64,000 nucleotides of DNA. Source: Streptomyces sp. NBC_00376. Its GTDB lineage: Bacteria; Actinomycetota; Actinomycetes; Streptomycetales; Streptomycetaceae. The notes under the pieces are model-generated. The model searched no databases and was not told the DNA's origin. It was given only the letters and a program-made list of their open reading frames with translations. Location: positions 4,960,001 through 5,024,000 of the forward strand of contig NZ_CP107960.1 of the NCBI RefSeq assembly GCF_036077095.1. The letters run 5' to 3'. Positions 18,105-25,218 of this stretch are shown one piece after another; within the stretch, counting starts at the first letter, position 1, and each line of letters starts with the position of its first letter. Made by a program: the position numbers and the translations under genes.

Positions 18105-18721
18105 GCCGGACGCAAGGGGATCCGGCCGCGCGCGGGGCGGCGGAAGACGAACGCCGCCGCCACGCCCGCCGCCAGTCCGAAGAGGTGGCCCTGCCAGCTG
18201 ACCGAGGTGTTGGCGGGGGAGATCCCCACCAGGATCGACGAGCCCCATACGGCGCCGATCGCCAGGCCGGCGCCGACGTCGAGCACTCTGCGGTCGACGA
18301 AGCCCCGGACCAGCAGATAGCCGAAGAGGCCGAAGACCAGTCCGGAAGCGCCCGCCGTGTTGGATCCGGCCGGTGAGACCAGCCAGACGCCGAGCCCGTC
18401 GACCACGATGATCACCGCGGCCACGGCGGCGAACCTGCGGAGGCCGCCGAGCGCGGCGAGGAAGCCGAAGACCAGCAGCGGCACGCTGTTGGAGGCGACA
18501 TGGCCGAAGCCGAAGTGGATGAAGGACGCGGGCACGACGTCCACCAGCTCGGCGGCCCGGCGGGGCTCGATCCCGAAGGTGTCCAGCGAATGGCCGGTCG
18601 AGGCGTCGACGATTTCGAGCAGCCAGAGGAGGGCCACCCAGCCCAGCATCACCTTGGCCGCGGCCCTGGCGCGGCCGCCCGCACTCCACGCCGGTGCGGA
18701 TCGATCCGGCATCGCGGCCAT
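18089..18721 (-). CDS. rhomboid family intramembrane serine protease
   Basis: 210 residues from ATG 18721, which has a G-rich ribosome site (GGGGGG) 5 bases upstream; the longer frame to 18817 adds a non-hydrophobic Arg/Gly-rich start and is less likely. The catalytic dyad is visible: Ser126 in GASGLVFG and His179 in WQGHLFGL, plus the upstream His74/Asn78 in HVASNS that forms the oxyanion site. Six to seven membrane segments. Substrates are unknown. It converges on the lipoprotein gene and diverges from ubiX. Confidence 0.9.
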   Translation of the reverse strand: MAAMPDRSAPAWSAGGRARAAAKVMLGWVALLWLLEIVDASTGHSLDTFGIEPRRAAELVDVVPASFIHFGFGHVASNSVPLLVFGFLAALGGLRRFAAVAAVIIVVDGLGVWLVSPAGSNTAGASGLVFGLFGYLLVRGFVDRRVLDVGAGLAIGAVWGSSILVGISPANTSVSWQGHLFGLAAGVAAAFVFRRPARGRIPLRPAQPSP

Positions 18722-18860
18722 CGTGCCCCCCTGCAGTCCGCTGCTGTCCCCTGCTGTCTCCTGCCGTCCTCGAAGTCCCGGCAGTCCCTGGTCCCGCCCC
18801 TGGAACGACCGGGGCACCTTACTCGGTTCCGGTTTCGCACCGCCGGATAGGCTCGGGTGT

Positions 18861-19553
18861 GTGGATTCCGGTACTTCAGTGAGTCAGCACCAGCGGCAGC
18901 CTTGGATTGTCGGGGTTTCAGGCGCTTCGGGCACCCCATTCGCCGCCGCCGTGCTGCGCGGTCTGCTGGCCGCCGGGGAGAGCGTCGATCTGGTGGTGAG
19001 CCGGGCCTCCCGGCTGACCCTGCTGGACGAGACCGGGATCGCGTTCCGCGACGGGCACTGGCAGGAGGATCTGCGCAGCTGGCTGGCGCGCGGGGCGGAC
19101 GGGAAGCCGCACACCTTCGACGTGGACGTCGAGAACGTACGGCACTGGGCGGCCGGTGACCTCGCGGCGGGACCGTCCTCGGGTTCGTACCCGGCGAAGG
19201 GGATGCTGATCGTTCCGGCCTCGACGGCCTGTGTGGCCGGAGTGGCGCTCGGGCTCTCGAAGGATCTGCTCCAGCGGGCCGCGAGCGTGACGCTCAAGGA
19301 GCGGCGGAAGCTGGTCGTCGCGGTGCGGGAGACTCCGCTGAACGGGCAGACGCTGAAACATCTGGTGAGCCTGGACGAGGCGGGCGCCGTGGTACTGCCC
19401 GCCTCTCCGGCGTTCTACGCGGGGGCGACGCACATCCAGGATCTGGTGGACTTCGTCGCCGGGCGGGTACTGGACGCGGCGGGGGTGCCGCACGACCTGT
19501 ACCGCCGGTGGGAGGGAGAGCTCGGTGGCGGCTCCCGTGACTCCCGAGGCTGA
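18861..19553 (+). CDS. ubiX: UbiX-family flavin prenyltransferase
   Basis: 230-residue enzyme that prenylates FMN to make the cofactor needed by the UbiD-type decarboxylase encoded at 14868. Key blocks: VGVSGASGTPFA, PSSGSYPAKGMLIVPASTACVAG, LKERRKLVVAVRETPL and the C-terminal FYAGATHIQDLVDFVAGRVLD. GTG 18861 is preferred; GTG 18879 (VSQH...) is also possible. The window therefore contains both halves of the decarboxylase system. S. coelicolor SCO4492 is the remembered counterpart. Confidence 0.92.
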   Translation: MDSGTSVSQHQRQPWIVGVSGASGTPFAAAVLRGLLAAGESVDLVVSRASRLTLLDETGIAFRDGHWQEDLRSWLARGADGKPHTFDVDVENVRHWAAGDLAAGPSSGSYPAKGMLIVPASTACVAGVALGLSKDLLQRAASVTLKERRKLVVAVRETPLNGQTLKHLVSLDEAGAVVLPASPAFYAGATHIQDLVDFVAGRVLDAAGVPHDLYRRWEGELGGGSRDSRG

Positions 19554-19561
19554 GGCTGTGG

Positions 19562-19696
19562 TCAGCGCTTCTTCATGGCGCGCGGCTTACGGGTCCGGTC
19601 GACCCGGTGCGCGGCGGCGGGCTGGTGGGCACGCGAGCGGTTGGCCAGGTCCTGCAGCTCGCGCATTCGGGCGTAGGCCATCTCGATCGTGTACAC
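19562..19696 (-). CDS. 44-residue small basic protein
   Basis: A short gene starting at GTG 19696 with a good ribosome site (AGGAG ten bases upstream) and ending TGA at 19562. The peptide begins VYTIEMAYARMRELQDLANR, an amphipathic helix, and ends in the basic tail RKPRAMKKR; it has 10 Arg plus Lys-rich end and no Cys. Codon third positions are mostly G or C, as in real genes here. It is divergent from the Lrp regulator and 9 bases from the ubiX stop (convergent). No function is known; the basic tail suggests nucleic-acid or ribosome contact, an inference only. Confidence 0.6.
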   Translation of the reverse strand: MYTIEMAYARMRELQDLANRSRAHQPAAAHRVDRTRKPRAMKKR

Positions 19697-19749
19697 GGTG
19701 TTTTCACTCCTGAAGATTCGAAAGCATTTTTTGGGTGCTCGGAAAGATT

Positions 19750-19791
19750 TGCAGGCGATGAAGCCTGCATGCCTTAGATTCTACACGTAGA
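19750..19791. promoter_or_regulatory. inverted repeats between the small gene and the Lrp gene
   Basis: Two dyads lie in this AT-richer divergent promoter region: TGCAGGC/GCCTGCA (19750-19756 and 19763-19769, 6-base loop) and the perfect palindrome TCTACACGTAGA (19780-19791), about 38 bases before the regulator start. They are candidate operators for the Lrp-type protein itself. Confidence 0.4.
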
Positions 19792-19828
19792 CTCGCGGTA
19801 CTGCTGAACAATGGAAGGTTTCAGTCAT

Positions 19829-20284
19829 ATGGACGCGGTGGACAGGCAGCTCATCCAGGCCCTCAGGGAGAACGGCAGGGCCTCGTACGCCGAGCTGGGG
19901 CGGCTCGTCGGGCTCTCCGGGCCCAGCGTCACCGACCGCATCAACCGGCTGGAAAGCGCCGGTGTCATCACCGGCTACCGCGCCACCGTCGACGCCGCGT
20001 CCCTGGGGCTCGGGGTCACGGCCCTGATCGGCATCTCGCTCTCCGACGCGGCCGATCACGAGGACGTGGCGCGTCGGCTGAAGGACCTCGCGGAGATCGA
20101 GGACGCCTGGTTCATCGCGGGCGACGACTCGTACATGCTCAAGGTGCGCGTCGGTGACGTGGACGGGCTGGAGAAGACCATCCGCCGGCTCAGCGGTACG
20201 CGGGGCGTCTCGCGCACCCGGACCACGATCGTGCTCTCCACCAAGTGGGAGAACCGGGTCGGGGAACTTCCCGAGGAGTCGTAG
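19829..20284 (+). CDS. Lrp/AsnC family transcriptional regulator
   Basis: 151-residue regulator: N-terminal winged helix (DAVDRQLIQALRENGRASYA, then LGRLVGLSGPSVTDRINRLE) and a C-terminal RAM domain (about 65-145) that binds amino acids and oligomerises, with GDDSYMLKVRVGD as the typical RAM strand. ATG 19829 has GGAAGG about 10 bases upstream; an in-frame ATG at 19811 would add six residues. It lies between ubiX and mqnE, so control of menaquinone genes or of itself is plausible but unproven. Confidence 0.88.
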   Translation: MDAVDRQLIQALRENGRASYAELGRLVGLSGPSVTDRINRLESAGVITGYRATVDAASLGLGVTALIGISLSDAADHEDVARRLKDLAEIEDAWFIAGDDSYMLKVRVGDVDGLEKTIRRLSGTRGVSRTRTTIVLSTKWENRVGELPEES

Positions 20285-20382
20285 GCGTAACGTGGTGGAG
20301 CCCCCGGGAGACCGGGGGTTGCGCCCGGTATCAACGGTCACCGGGAAACGCACAGCACATGGACGACTGGGAGGCAGCCGCA

Positions 20383-21546
20383 ATGGATGTCGGGCTCAAG
20401 CGCGAGCTGGAGGAGAAGGTCCGCGCAGGAGAGCGGCTGACCCGTGAGGACGGCATCGCCCTCTACGAGTCGGACGACCTGGCCTGGCTCGGCGGCCTGG
20501 CGCACGAGGTGCGGACGCGCAAGAACGGCGACGTCGTGCACTTCAACGTCAACCGGCACCTCAACATGACCAATGTGTGCACCGCGTCGTGCGCCTACTG
20601 CTCGTTCCAGCGCAAGCCGGGCGAGAAGGACGCGTACACCATGCGCATCGAGGAGGCCGTCCGCCTCGCGAAGGCGATGGAGGGCGAGAACCTCACCGAG
20701 CTGCACATCGTCAACGGCCTGCACCCCACGCTGCCGTGGCGCTACTACCCGCGCTCGCTCTCCGCCCTGAAGGAAGCCCTTCCGCAGGTCTCCCTCAAGG
20801 CGTTCACCGCCACCGAGATCCACCACTTCGAGACCATCTCCGGGCTCTCCGCCTCCGAGATCCTGGACGAGCTGATCGAGGCCGGTCTGGAGTCGCTGAC
20901 CGGCGGCGGCGCGGAGATCTTCGACTGGGAGGTCCGCCAGCACATCGTGGACCACGCCACCCACTGGGAGGACTGGTCGCGGATCCACCGCCTGGCGCAC
21001 GAGAAGGGGCTCAAGACCCCGGCGACCATGCTGTACGGGCACATCGAGGAGCCCCGGCACCGCGTCGACCACGTGCTGCGGCTGCGCGAGCTCCAGGACG
21101 AGACGAACGGCTTCCAGGTCTTCATCCCGCTGCGCTACCAGCACGACTTCGTGGACATGAAGGACGGCAAGGTCCGCAACAAGCTCCAGGCGCGCACGAC
21201 GATGGCGACCGGCGCCGAGGCGCTGAAGACCTTCGCGGTCTCGCGGCTGCTCTTCGACAACGTCCCGCACGTCAAGGTCTTCTGGGTGATGCACGGCGTG
21301 CAGACCGCCCAGCTCGCGCTCCAGCACGGCGCGGACGACATGGACGGCTCGGTCGTCGAGTACAAGATCACGCACGACGCGGACAACTACGGCACGCCGA
21401 ACAAGCTCGGCCGCGAGGACCTGCTGGACCTGATCCGTGACGCGGGCTTCCGTCCCGTCGAGCGCAACACCCGGTACGAGATCATCCGCGAGTACCCGGG
21501 CCCGGACGCCGGCCGGCGCGAGTCGCCGCAGCCGATGCGCGTCTGA
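20383..21546 (+). CDS. mqnE: aminofutalosine synthase MqnE (radical SAM)
   Basis: 387-residue radical SAM enzyme adding a SAM-derived adenosyl radical to 3-[(1-carboxyvinyl)oxy]benzoate to give aminofutalosine in menaquinone synthesis. The cluster motif is CTASCAYC (CxxxCxxC) in NVCTASCAYCSFQRKPGEKD. The protein begins MDVGLKRELEEKVRAGE, as in SCO4494, and ATG 20383 has GGGAGG 9 bases upstream; the open frame before it is not needed. It ends with ESPQPMRV. A strong hairpin follows at 21579. Confidence 0.96.
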   Translation: MDVGLKRELEEKVRAGERLTREDGIALYESDDLAWLGGLAHEVRTRKNGDVVHFNVNRHLNMTNVCTASCAYCSFQRKPGEKDAYTMRIEEAVRLAKAMEGENLTELHIVNGLHPTLPWRYYPRSLSALKEALPQVSLKAFTATEIHHFETISGLSASEILDELIEAGLESLTGGGAEIFDWEVRQHIVDHATHWEDWSRIHRLAHEKGLKTPATMLYGHIEEPRHRVDHVLRLRELQDETNGFQVFIPLRYQHDFVDMKDGKVRNKLQARTTMATGAEALKTFAVSRLLFDNVPHVKVFWVMHGVQTAQLALQHGADDMDGSVVEYKITHDADNYGTPNKLGREDLLDLIRDAGFRPVERNTRYEIIREYPGPDAGRRESPQPMRV

Positions 21547-21578
21547 CCCACCGGTCCCCAGCAGTCCGGAAGTACGGG

Positions 21579-21604
21579 AGCCCCGGCCGCCGGCCGGGGC
21601 TTTC
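21579..21604 (+). terminator. terminator after mqnE
   Basis: Inverted repeat AGCCCCGGCCG (21579-21589) and CGGCCGGGGCT (21591-21601) followed by TTTC. It lies 33 bases past the mqnE stop. Confidence 0.75.
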
Positions 21605-21658
21605 TCGCGTGCTGGACAGGGTTTGAGGCGGTGGATCGGTAATGGTTACTCTGCGCTT

Positions 21659-22186
21659 ATGGCACTTACATTTGAGCTGGATCCCGAGGTCGACGGCACG
21701 CTGCGGGACGGGATCGCCGGTCTGTGGACCGATGTCTCCAACGCGGGCGGCGCGGTCGGCTTCGTGCCGCCCGTCACGGACGACGACATCCGGCCCGAGC
21801 TGGCCAAGCATCTGGCCGCCATGGCCGAGGGGCGCACCCGCCTGCTGATCGGCCGCGACGAGGGCGGCGCCGTCGCCGCCACGGCCTTCCTCGCCCTCAA
21901 CACCCACCGGCTGATGACCCACTGGCTCTGGCTCTACACGGTGATGGTCCACCCGCGCCACCAGGGCAGGGGCTACGGGCGCGACCTGATGGACGCGGCC
22001 GCGCGGGCGGCCCGCGGGATCGACGGGATCGAGGCCGTCCGGCTCACCTGCCGCGGTGGCACCGGCGTCGACCGGTTCTACGCCTCGTGCGGGTACAAGG
22101 AGGTCGGGCGGGTGCCGGACGCGATCCGGGTGGCCGACGGGGACGACCGCGACGACATCGTCATGCTGCTGCCGCTCGGCCTCTGA
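21659..22186 (+). CDS. GNAT family N-acetyltransferase
   Basis: 175 residues with the acetyl-CoA pyrophosphate loop VHPRHQGRGYGRDLMDAA and the later strand FYASCGYKEVGRVPDA, typical GNAT. The substrate is unknown. ATG 21659 has no ribosome site; instead a -10-like TACTCT (21647-21652) ends six bases before the ATG, so the mRNA may be leaderless, a common arrangement in actinobacteria. The open frame before it is read into the mqnE 3' end and is not coding. Confidence 0.85.
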   Translation: MALTFELDPEVDGTLRDGIAGLWTDVSNAGGAVGFVPPVTDDDIRPELAKHLAAMAEGRTRLLIGRDEGGAVAATAFLALNTHRLMTHWLWLYTVMVHPRHQGRGYGRDLMDAAARAARGIDGIEAVRLTCRGGTGVDRFYASCGYKEVGRVPDAIRVADGDDRDDIVMLLPLGL

Positions 22187-22296
22187 AGCAGGCCCCGCAC
22201 CCTTTGGCGGAGCCCTGCGAACTGATCGATTCCGGGGCATGCTTCACTGGTCGGGCAGGATCGAAGGACCGTCACACGTCGAGAGAGGGGCCAACT

Positions 22297-22593
22297 GTGT
22301 CCGCTGCCAAGCCGAGCGCGACCATCCGGTACACCGCGATGCGCCTCAGCATCTTCGTCGGCTGCTTCGCCGTCGCCGCCGTGGCCGTCCACTTCGGTCT
22401 GCTGCCCTCCGGGACGAACGGTTCCAATTTCGTCTGGGTGATCCTGCTCGCCCTGGTCCTGTCCGCGCCGCTCAGCTACGTACTGCTGCGCAAGCAGCGC
22501 GACGAGATGTCCGAGCAGATCGTGTCCAAGGTCGACCGCGCCAAGGCGCGCCTCGAGGCGAACCGCACCCGCGAGGACCACGTCACCCCCTGA
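22297..22593 (+). CDS. DUF4229 small membrane protein
   Basis: 98 residues from GTG 22297 with a purine-rich site (GAGAGAGGGG) 7 bases upstream. Two hydrophobic segments (about 15-36 and 45-63) then a basic helical tail containing SEQIVSKVDRAKARLEANR. This matches the DUF4229 family found near menaquinone genes in actinobacteria. Function unknown. A strong hairpin at 22662 follows. Confidence 0.8.
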   Translation: MSAAKPSATIRYTAMRLSIFVGCFAVAAVAVHFGLLPSGTNGSNFVWVILLALVLSAPLSYVLLRKQRDEMSEQIVSKVDRAKARLEANRTREDHVTP

Positions 22594-22661
22594 CGGCGGC
22601 GGTGACGCGAAGGTTCCGCAGGGCTGCGTAACCTTCCTCACATCCGCATGGTTTCCGTTCG

Positions 22662-22703
22662 AAACCCCAGCGCCGGAGCATCCGCTCCTGTACTGGGGTT
22701 TTG
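22662..22703 (+). terminator. terminator with T-run
   Basis: AAACCCCAG (22662-22670) pairs with CTGGGGTTT (22693-22701), with an inner GGAGC/GCTCC pair (22675-22679, 22684-22688) and TTTT at the end: a classical intrinsic terminator closing the conserved block upstream of the symporter. Confidence 0.8.
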
Positions 22704-22769
22704 TCGTTCCTGCAGGGGTTCGGGGCGCGGTGAGGGCACCGGTGCGGGACCGTCGGGGTCAAAGAAGAG

Positions 22770-22801
22770 CTTTGAGCTTCTCAAAGTTCAAGTGTTAACG
22801 T
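22770..22801 (+). promoter_or_regulatory. promoter with overlapping operator for the Cys leader and symporter
   Basis: A -35 TTGAGC (22772-22777), an 18-base spacer and a -10 TAACGT (22796-22801) lie 7 bases before the leader ATG, so transcription should begin at or next to that ATG (leaderless). A perfect inverted repeat CTTTGAG-CTT-CTCAAAG (22770-22786) covers the -35 and is a likely repressor or activator site. Confidence 0.6.
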
Positions 22802-22808
22802 GTTCGAC

Positions 22809-22916
22809 ATGAAGACAGCAGTGCGCCATCGATCTGCCGCGAGCGTCCCGCTCGTGGAGCGCCTGCATGTCGATCTCTGCCGCTGTATGTCCGCGGTCTG
22901 TTGCCGCAACGTCTGA
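22809..22916 (+). CDS. Cys-rich leader peptide (attenuator upstream ORF)
   Basis: 35-codon ORF whose C-terminal part RLHVDLCRCMSAVCCRNV matches the R-x-H-x-DLCR-x-x-SA-x-C pattern of Streptomyces peptides annotated as putative leader peptides in front of sulfur-metabolism genes. It carries four Cys codons, two of them adjacent, close to its stop. A well-formed promoter ends 7 bases before the ATG. Cysteine starvation would stall ribosomes here; in mycobacteria, polycysteine leaderless upstream ORFs are reported to work as cysteine-responsive attenuators. Expected to control the symporter gene starting at 23021. Confidence 0.65.
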   Translation: MKTAVRHRSAASVPLVERLHVDLCRCMSAVCCRNV

Positions 22917-23020
22917 ACCGGCACCATGCAGCGGCGCCGCCCCTGACGCGGGCGCCGCACCCCCGTCCCCCTGCACGGTCGTCCCCGTGCGCCCCGATGC
23001 GTCACATCTGGAGTGTGTCC

Positions 23021-24364
23021 GTGTCCGCGAACCCCGCGTCCACCGCCGCCGGCAGCCAGTCCGGCTCCGGTTTCCGCATACCCAAGGTCCCGTTCTGGGC
23101 CCAGATAGTCGCCGGTCTCGTCCTCGGTGTCGTACTCGGCTGGATCACGCGTACGTACGACATCGGCTGGCTCTACACCACGCTCGACAAGGTCGGCCAC
23201 ATCTTCGTCCAGCTGCTGAAGCTGGCCGTCGCGCCCCTCGTCTTCTTCGCGATCCTGGTGTCGATCACCAACCTGCGCAAGGTCAACAACGCCGCCCGGC
23301 TGGCCACCCGCACCCTGCTCTGGTTCATGATCACCTCGCTGATCGCGGTCGCCATCGGCCTCGCGATCGGTCTGATCACCAACCCGGGCTCCGGGACGGG
23401 CCTCACGCCGAAGGACGGCAAGCTGCCGGAGCACGCGGGCTCCTGGCTCGACTTCCTCACCGGCATCATTCCGGACAACGTGATCACCCCGTTCACCGAG
23501 CTGAACGTGCTCCAGATCGTCTTCATGGCCGCCGTCGCCGGTATCGCGGCGCTCCAGCTCGGCGAGAAGGCCCAGCCGATCCTCACCCTCAGCGAGTCCG
23601 TCCTGGAGCTCCTCCAGAAGGCCCTGTGGTGGGTCATCCGCCTCGCCCCCATCGGCACCGTCGGCCTCATCGGCTACGCGATCGCCGACTACGGCTGGGA
23701 CCTGATCGGCAAGTACGCCACGTTCACCGCCGACGTCTACATCGGCTGCGCCCTGGTGCTGTTCGGCGTGTACCCGCTGCTGCTCGCCACGGTCGCCAAG
23801 CTCAGCCCGGTGCAGTTCTTCAAGGGCGCCTGGCCGGCCATCCAGCTGGCCTTCGTCTCCCGCTCCTCGGTCGGCACCATGCCGGTCACCCAGAAGGTCA
23901 CCGAGCGCCTCGGCGTCCCGAAGGAGTACGCCTCCTTCTCCGTCCCGTTCGGCGCCACCACCAAGATGGACGGCTGCGCCGCGATCTACCCGGCGCTGGC
24001 GGCGATCTTCATCGCGCAGATCTTCGACGTCCAGCTGGGTGTCGGTGACTACGTCCTGATCGCGTTCGTCTCGGTGATCGGTTCGGCGGCCACCGCCGGT
24101 CTCACCGGTGCGACGGTCATGCTGACCCTCACGCTGTCGACCCTGGGCCTCCCGCTGGAGGGCGTCGGCCTGCTCATGGCCATCGACCCGATCCTGGACA
24201 TGATGCGCACGGCCACCAACGTGGCGGGCCAGGCGCTGGTCCCGGTGATCGTCTCGGCCCGCGAGAAGATCCTCGACCACGACGCGTACAACTCGGCCAC
24301 GTCCTCCCCGGTCGACGACGAGGTGCGCGAGAGCGACCCGCAGAAGGTGGCGGTTGCCGCGTAA
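23021..24364 (+). CDS. dicarboxylate/amino acid:cation symporter (SLC1/DAACS family)
   Basis: 447-residue secondary transporter with eight helices and two re-entrant loops. HP1 carries the serine-rich motif as RSSVGTMP (281-288); the NMDGT sodium-site motif is KMDGC (315-319); HP2 is near ATAGLTGATVMLTL. I chose GTG 23021 because TGGAG lies 7 bases upstream; the open frame back to 22901 overlaps the leader ORF. Generic annotation would be C4-dicarboxylate or glutamate uptake. The Cys-rich leader in front, however, suggests a cystine or cysteine substrate, as for the DAACS member TcyP. A 20-bp hairpin follows. Confidence 0.88.
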   Translation: MSANPASTAAGSQSGSGFRIPKVPFWAQIVAGLVLGVVLGWITRTYDIGWLYTTLDKVGHIFVQLLKLAVAPLVFFAILVSITNLRKVNNAARLATRTLLWFMITSLIAVAIGLAIGLITNPGSGTGLTPKDGKLPEHAGSWLDFLTGIIPDNVITPFTELNVLQIVFMAAVAGIAALQLGEKAQPILTLSESVLELLQKALWWVIRLAPIGTVGLIGYAIADYGWDLIGKYATFTADVYIGCALVLFGVYPLLLATVAKLSPVQFFKGAWPAIQLAFVSRSSVGTMPVTQKVTERLGVPKEYASFSVPFGATTKMDGCAAIYPALAAIFIAQIFDVQLGVGDYVLIAFVSVIGSAATAGLTGATVMLTLTLSTLGLPLEGVGLLMAIDPILDMMRTATNVAGQALVPVIVSAREKILDHDAYNSATSSPVDDEVRESDPQKVAVAA

Positions 24365-24382
24365 GCACGCGCACGCACGGCA

Positions 24383-24433
24383 CACAGGAGCGCCCCCGGT
24401 CCGCCTCGCGGCAGGACCGGGGGCGCTCCTGTG
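24383..24433. terminator. 20-bp perfect hairpin after the symporter
   Basis: Positions 24383-24402 (starting CACAGGAGCGCC) are the exact reverse complement of 24414-24433, with an 11-base loop. It lies 18 bases after the symporter stop and should also insulate the TetR gene. Confidence 0.8.
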
Positions 24434-24540
24434 CCGTACCGGCCCCGTGCGGCCCCGCGGGCTCCGCCGCGTACGACGGGGCAGGGGCCCGCGCCGTACC
24501 CTTACCGGGGAGTGGCACACGGGGGTGGGAGGAAGTCGAC

Positions 24541-25218
24541 GTGGGTGCTGTGAAGAGCAAACGGATGCCGCGGGCCGTGCGTGAGCAGCAGATGATGGAC
24601 GCCGCCGTGCAGACCTTCGGGCAGCGTGGCTACCGGGCCGCCTCGATGGACGAGATCGCCGAGCTGGCGGGGGTGTCCAAGCCGCTCGTCTATCTGTACC
24701 TCAACTCCAAGGAAGAGCTCTTCACCGCCTGCATCAGGCGCGAGGCGAAAGCCCTGGTCGAAGCGGTGCGGGCGGGGGCGGAGCCGGGGCTGCCGGCCGA
24801 TCGGCAACTGTGGTCCGGGCTGCGGGCGTTCTTCACGCACACGGCGGAGCACCCGGACGGCTGGGCGGTGCTGCACCGTCAGGCGCGTACGCACGGGGAG
24901 CCGTTCGCGGGCGAGGTGACGGCGATGCGGGACGAGATCGTTGCTTTCGTGACGGAACTGATCGGGGCCGCGGCGCGCGAGGCGCACCACGACCCGGCGT
25001 TGCCCGACCGCGATGTGTCGGGGCTCGCGCAGGCGCTCGTGGGGGCCGCGGAGTCGCTCGCCGGGTGGGCGAACGAGACCCCGGGCGTCTCGGCGAAGGA
25101 GGCCGCGGCCACCCTGATGAACTTCTCCTGGGCGGGGCTGGAGAACCTTATGAACGGCCGCCCCTGGCAGCCGCCGGGCCCTGCCGCGGACCGTCCCCGC
25201 CGAGGATCCGGCCGGTGA
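24541..25218 (+). CDS. TetR family transcriptional regulator
   Basis: 225 residues from GTG 24541. The N-terminal helix-turn-helix is MMDAAVQTFGQRGYRAASMD, then EIAELAGVSKPLVYLYLNSK, and the remainder is an all-helical ligand domain. It is convergent with the MaoC-type gene, overlapping it by 71 bases (25148-25218). Given the neighbouring lipid genes it may be the regulator that reads the TTACTCCGGAGTAA palindrome at 27553; that link is inference. Confidence 0.9.
   Translation: MGAVKSKRMPRAVREQQMMDAAVQTFGQRGYRAASMDEIAELAGVSKPLVYLYLNSKEELFTACIRREAKALVEAVRAGAEPGLPADRQLWSGLRAFFTHTAEHPDGWAVLHRQARTHGEPFAGEVTAMRDEIVAFVTELIGAAAREAHHDPALPDRDVSGLAQALVGAAESLAGWANETPGVSAKEAAATLMNFSWAGLENLMNGRPWQPPGPAADRPRRGSGR

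Noticed and set aside
22655..22705. tRNA-like GTTCGAAA sequence
   Set aside because: The surrounding bases form an intrinsic terminator and do not fold into a cloverleaf.
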